Shown: piece by piece, positions 6,650 through 8,447 of the stretch
How positions within the stretch are numbered: position 1 is the stretch's first letter
How the letters are laid out: each line of letters opens with the position of its first letter
From: Spirochaetales bacterium
GTDB taxonomy: Bacteria; Spirochaetota; Spirochaetia; Treponematales; Rectinemataceae
Direction: 5' to 3'
NCBI GenBank assembly: GCA_015657395.1
Contig: JADLKI010000009.1
Location: forward strand, 49,774-58,220
DNA: 8,447 nt
Notes under the pieces: generated by a model
The model's database searches: none
What the model was told of the DNA's origin: nothing
The model's input: only the letters and a program-made list of their open reading frames with translations
Made by a program: the position numbers and the translations under genes

Positions 6650-7033
6650 CTACACCTGCCCGGCCTTCTCCCTCTCGAGTAGATAATCGCGGAGCACTGC
6701 CGCCTGGTTGAATTCGGAGTCGCGCGACGCAAAGAGGAGCGTGAGCCGCCTCTTCTGCGCGAGTGACAGAAGCTCAGCCACTTCCTGCGGTTTCGAGTCG
6801 AGCTCCGCACGGTAGCTGCGCCTGAACTCCTGCCACCTTGCCTCGTCGCGCTTTGCGGGGTCGTGCTCGCACAGCTTCCGTGTTTCTGCGCTGGGGGCGA
6901 CCGTCTTGAGCCACTTTTCGGCGCCGAGTCTCTCTTTTGTCAGCCCCCGCGGCCAAAGCCGGTCGACGAGGACGCGGATCCCGTCCTCCGGCTGAGCCGG
7001 CTCATAGACTCTCTTGATGCAAATATCGAGCAT
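6650..7033 (-). CDS. yeaO: YeaO-family DUF488 protein
   Basis: A small cytosolic protein of 127 residues with no signal peptide or membrane segment. The N-terminal motif IKRVYEPAQPEDGIRVLVDRLWPRG (residues 6-30) is diagnostic of the YeaO/DUF488 family. Also typical are a W..F...Y..EL stretch near residues 67-77 and LTLLFASRD followed by N.A.VL.D.L near the C-terminus. The length matches E. coli YeaO (about 115-120 residues). The biochemical function of the family is not known to me. The start ATG (complement of 7031-7033) has AAAGGA (7042-7047) 8 nt upstream. A 20-codon open frame ends 15 nt before it. It is convergent with the purine cluster and functionally unrelated to it as far as can be seen. 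Its GC content is like the left part of the window, so it marks the last gene of that compositional block. Confidence 0.88.
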   Translation of the reverse strand: MLDICIKRVYEPAQPEDGIRVLVDRLWPRGLTKERLGAEKWLKTVAPSAETRKLCEHDPAKRDEARWQEFRRSYRAELDSKPQEVAELLSLAQKRRLTLLFASRDSEFNQAAVLRDYLLEREKAGQV

Positions 7034-7048
7034 AGGTCATATCCTTTG

Positions 7049-7111
7049 TTATACAGAAGCTGTCGCGCTTGCGAGCGATAGCATTTTCAGCAAAAAACAA
7101 GTCGATTTCAT
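7049..7111 (-). CDS. Possible 20-residue leader or signal-peptide-like small ORF
   Basis: On the minus strand an ATG (complement of 7109-7111) is preceded by GGAGGTG (7116-7122) at ideal spacing. It opens a 20-residue frame that begins MKSTCFLLK, continues MLSLASATASV and stops at TAA. A positively charged start, a hydrophobic core and a small-residue end give it the look of a signal peptide. It could be a leader peptide for the downstream yeaO-like gene (stop 15 nt before its start), a small membrane peptide, or the remnant of an exported protein. A perfect hairpin GTTTC-AAA-GAAAC (7126-7138) sits just before the ribosome site. No family is recognised. The ribosome site is the main evidence, so coding status is uncertain. 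Confidence 0.4.
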   Translation of the reverse strand: MKSTCFLLKMLSLASATASV

Positions 7112-7226
7112 TGTTCACCTCCGTCGTTTCAAAGAAACAATAAAATCCAAAAAGGTTAGTGTAGGCCTCTAGGAAAACTAAAAATGTATTCCCCTTCCCT
7201 AATGTAGTTCATGACGCATGTTTTAT
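7112..7226. other. Intergenic AT-rich spacer at the composition boundary
   Basis: This lies downstream of the deoR-type gene and upstream of the 20-codon frame, both read on the minus strand. TACACT on the minus strand (complement of 7165-7170) could serve as a weak -10 for the small ORF and yeaO, but no convincing -35 accompanies it. I see no T-run terminator after the regulator gene and no insertion-sequence ends. Confidence 0.35.
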
Positions 7227-7994
7227 CTACGCAAGCACAAGAGAAATATTCAATTTCCTGATCGCGTCGATGTAGGACTGCCCCAGCTCTTTCGTCGTTA
7301 CTATCAGGTTAAACCTTTTCAGGTCGGAAATTTTATAAAGCGACACATTCCCGAATTTCGTGTGATCGGCCACAAGAATTAAGTAATCAGAAACCTTAAA
7401 AATATTCCTTTTTACACCAACCTCAAAAATGGAATAATTGGTTATCCCACTTTCAATATCCACCGCGTCGGCGGACATGATCGCCTTGTCGACATGAATT
7501 TGAGTGAGCATTTCCTCGGCAAAGCTTTCTCCGATCGTATAAAACCCCGTTCTTACCGTCCCGCCAACAATCATAGATTCTATCTTTTCATATTTCGCCA
7601 GTTCTTCGGCAATTTTTATATCAAGGCTCACCACACGCAGCGATTTTTTCTTGTAGAGCTGTTCGGCAATATACAGGCAGGTCGTCCCCGAATCCAGAAG
7701 AAGACTTTCATCATCCTTAATATACTCAAGCGTCGCGCTGGCGATACGCTTTTTAAGCTCCCGGTTCACATGGAGTTTCCGCTCGAATTTATACTCAAGA
7801 TTCCCCGATGTATTTTCCCATGCCATACCTCCATGAAAGCGCGTAATCGAGGGGTCGTTCTCGGCGAGCCTGATAATATCACGCCGGGCGGTCGCTTCCG
7901 AGATTTTCAGATGTTCACACAATTCTCTTATCGAAAGTGTGCCCTTTTCTTTAAGCAAAAACTGAATCTGCCTAATCCTCTCCGATTGATTCAT
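7227..7994 (-). CDS. DeoR-family transcriptional repressor of sugar metabolism
   Basis: A 255-residue protein of the standard DeoR-family length. The N-terminal winged helix-turn-helix spans about residues 6-58. Its recognition-helix signature is LCEHLKISEATARRDIIRL and it closes with TRFHGGM. The C-terminal sugar-phosphate sensor domain shows LLLDSGTT (98-105), VVSLDIKIA, VGGTVRTGFYTIGESFAE, DKAIMSADAVDIESGIT and LVADHTKFG. Such proteins normally repress a neighbouring sugar operon and release DNA on binding a phosphorylated sugar. It is divergent from an FGGY kinase, its likely target. The start is ATG 7994 with AAGGGG 8 nt upstream; a TTG at 8018 would add 8 residues that precede the conserved start of the family. 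Leu, Lys and Ile codons are A/T-ending, unlike the genes to the left, which suggests separate ancestry. The effector cannot be told. Confidence 0.9.
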   Translation of the reverse strand: MNQSERIRQIQFLLKEKGTLSIRELCEHLKISEATARRDIIRLAENDPSITRFHGGMAWENTSGNLEYKFERKLHVNRELKKRIASATLEYIKDDESLLLDSGTTCLYIAEQLYKKKSLRVVSLDIKIAEELAKYEKIESMIVGGTVRTGFYTIGESFAEEMLTQIHVDKAIMSADAVDIESGITNYSIFEVGVKRNIFKVSDYLILVADHTKFGNVSLYKISDLKRFNLIVTTKELGQSYIDAIRKLNISLVLA

Positions 7995-8028
7995 ATTACC
8001 GACCCCTTCGCACCTCAACTATATTTGA

Positions 8029-8057
8029 ATAATACTTCTTATGCTCGAAATTTTCAA
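8029..8057 (-). promoter_or_regulatory. Sigma-70 promoter of the DeoR-type gene
   Basis: Read on the minus strand: TTGAAA (-35, plus positions 8052-8057), a 17-bp spacer, then TATTAT (-10, 8029-8034). Both boxes are within one base of consensus and the spacing is optimal. The start point would be near 8022, leaving a leader of about 28 nt. Confidence 0.75.
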
Positions 8058-8082
8058 TAGAAAACAACAAAATCGTTCATAT

Positions 8083-8154
8083 TTTGATTGACAAAATTAT
8101 CAAATAATCTTATTATGATTGATATGGCATCTATTCAATCTATATATGATTGAT
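8083..8154 (+). promoter_or_regulatory. Three helically phased direct repeats, putative DeoR-type operators
   Basis: TTTGATTGA at 8083-8091, TATGATTGA at 8114-8122 and TATGATTGA at 8145-8153 start exactly 31 bp apart, about three turns of the helix. The last two copies share a further T. The first overlaps the -35 box, the second the -10 box and start point, and the third lies in the early transcribed region. Partial dyads accompany them: TTTGAT-N10-ATCAAA (8083-8104) and TCAATC-N7-GATTGA (8135-8153). Binding by the divergent DeoR-type regulator is inferred from position; the repeats themselves are seen directly. Confidence 0.6.
8088..8116 (+). promoter_or_regulatory. Sigma-70 promoter of the FGGY kinase gene
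   Basis: A perfect -35 TTGACA (8088-8093), a 17-bp spacer and -10 TATTAT (8111-8116, one mismatch) give a near-consensus promoter. The predicted start is near 8123, about 68 nt before the kinase ATG. Both boxes overlap TGATTGA-type repeats, so a strong promoter held down by a repressor is likely. Confidence 0.82.
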
Positions 8155-8190
8155 TCTTTTCTAAAAACCTGCAACAAAGGAGATCAAAAC

Positions 8191-8447
8191 ATGAAGGATG
8201 CGGGACTGGGTATCGATATCGGGACTACTTCGGTAAAAGCCGTCATTTCTGACAGCGATGGCTGTATTGTTTTCGAAACAACCCGATATCATGACCTCAT
8301 CAGCCCCGCGGCGGGATACGCGGAGGAAAACCCATCCTGCTGGGAAAAGAATCTCTATTCAATTCTTTCTGAAATAAGCAGTAATTTCGATACTTCCAGG
8401 ATCGCCGGTATATGCGTCTCGGGGATGGTGCCAACGCTCATACTTTG
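8191..8447 (+). CDS. FGGY-family carbohydrate kinase, N-terminal part (3' end outside window)
   Basis: The first 85 codons of a frame that runs off the window. FGGY kinases phosphorylate sugars or polyols with ATP in the cytosol. The first phosphate-binding motif GIDIGTTSVKAVI is at residues 7-19, with Asp9 as the expected metal/phosphate contact. AEENPSCW (44-51) corresponds to the family's AEQDP..W motif. ICVSGMVPT (74-82) corresponds to the strand that carries substrate-contacting residues; SGMVP rather than GQMHG makes a typical xylulokinase less likely. The sugar cannot be assigned from this fragment. The ATG is preceded by AAAGGAG (8176-8182) with 8-nt spacing. The gene is divergent from the DeoR-type repressor and driven by the strong promoter at 8088-8116. 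It is likely the first gene of a sugar-utilisation operon, with product feedback through the repressor. Confidence 0.87.
   Translation, partial: MKDAGLGIDIGTTSVKAVISDSDGCIVFETTRYHDLISPAAGYAEENPSCWEKNLYSILSEISSNFDTSRIAGICVSGMVPTLIL

Noticed and set aside
6567..6686. 39-codon plus-strand frame after the purine-cluster terminator, preceded by TGAGGA
   Set aside because: It follows a strong terminator with no promoter, overlaps the end of the convergent yeaO-like gene, and its product has no recognisable features.
1..8447. tRNA or rRNA genes, CRISPR arrays, insertion sequences, phage genes
   Set aside because: I looked for cloverleaf-like segments, regularly spaced repeats of array type, transposase motifs and terminal inverted repeats, and saw none. 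The only regular repeats are the three TGATTGA elements.

Overview
This is bacterial chromosomal DNA in two compositional parts. Positions 1 to about 7,040 are GC-rich (for example 40 G+C in the 60 bases 5041-5100), with mostly C- or G-ending codons. From about 7,050 to the end the DNA is much more AT-rich (16 G+C of 60 at 7381-7440). The gene set of the first part is typical of anaerobes, many of them intestinal, that ferment purines. The sequence alone does not fix the phylum.

Region 1 (1-6401, plus strand) is a purine-catabolic cluster. In order it holds the C-terminal part of a YgeY-type M20 hydrolase, a threonine-synthase-like PLP enzyme with a zinc ribbon, a second and unrelated PLP enzyme with a TrpB-like active-site lysine, an amidohydrolase that resembles 8-oxoguanine deaminase, and a YgeW-type carbamoyltransferase. 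It ends at a strong intrinsic terminator (6455-6483). The genes are tightly packed except for a 223-nt gap at 2033-2255, which carries an extended -10 promoter. From family knowledge, 8-oxoguanine deaminase yields urate. YgeY and YgeW belong to the set linked to anaerobic urate breakdown through ureido derivatives of 2,3-diaminopropionate. The usual last enzyme, YgeX (diaminopropionate ammonia-lyase), is not seen. The two PLP enzymes occupy its place and are the best candidates for new chemistry here.

Region 2 (6484-7226) has a small YeaO/DUF488 gene on the minus strand. It is preceded by a 20-codon open frame with an excellent Shine-Dalgarno site (a possible leader or signal-peptide-like peptide). 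The flanking intergenic DNA is mostly featureless.

Region 3 (7227-8447) is a divergent sugar-utilisation locus: a DeoR-family repressor on the minus strand and the start of an FGGY carbohydrate kinase on the plus strand. The 196-nt space between them has two near-consensus sigma-70 promoters. It also has three copies of a T(A/T)TGATTGA element spaced exactly 31 bp apart over the kinase promoter, which are probably operators for the repressor.
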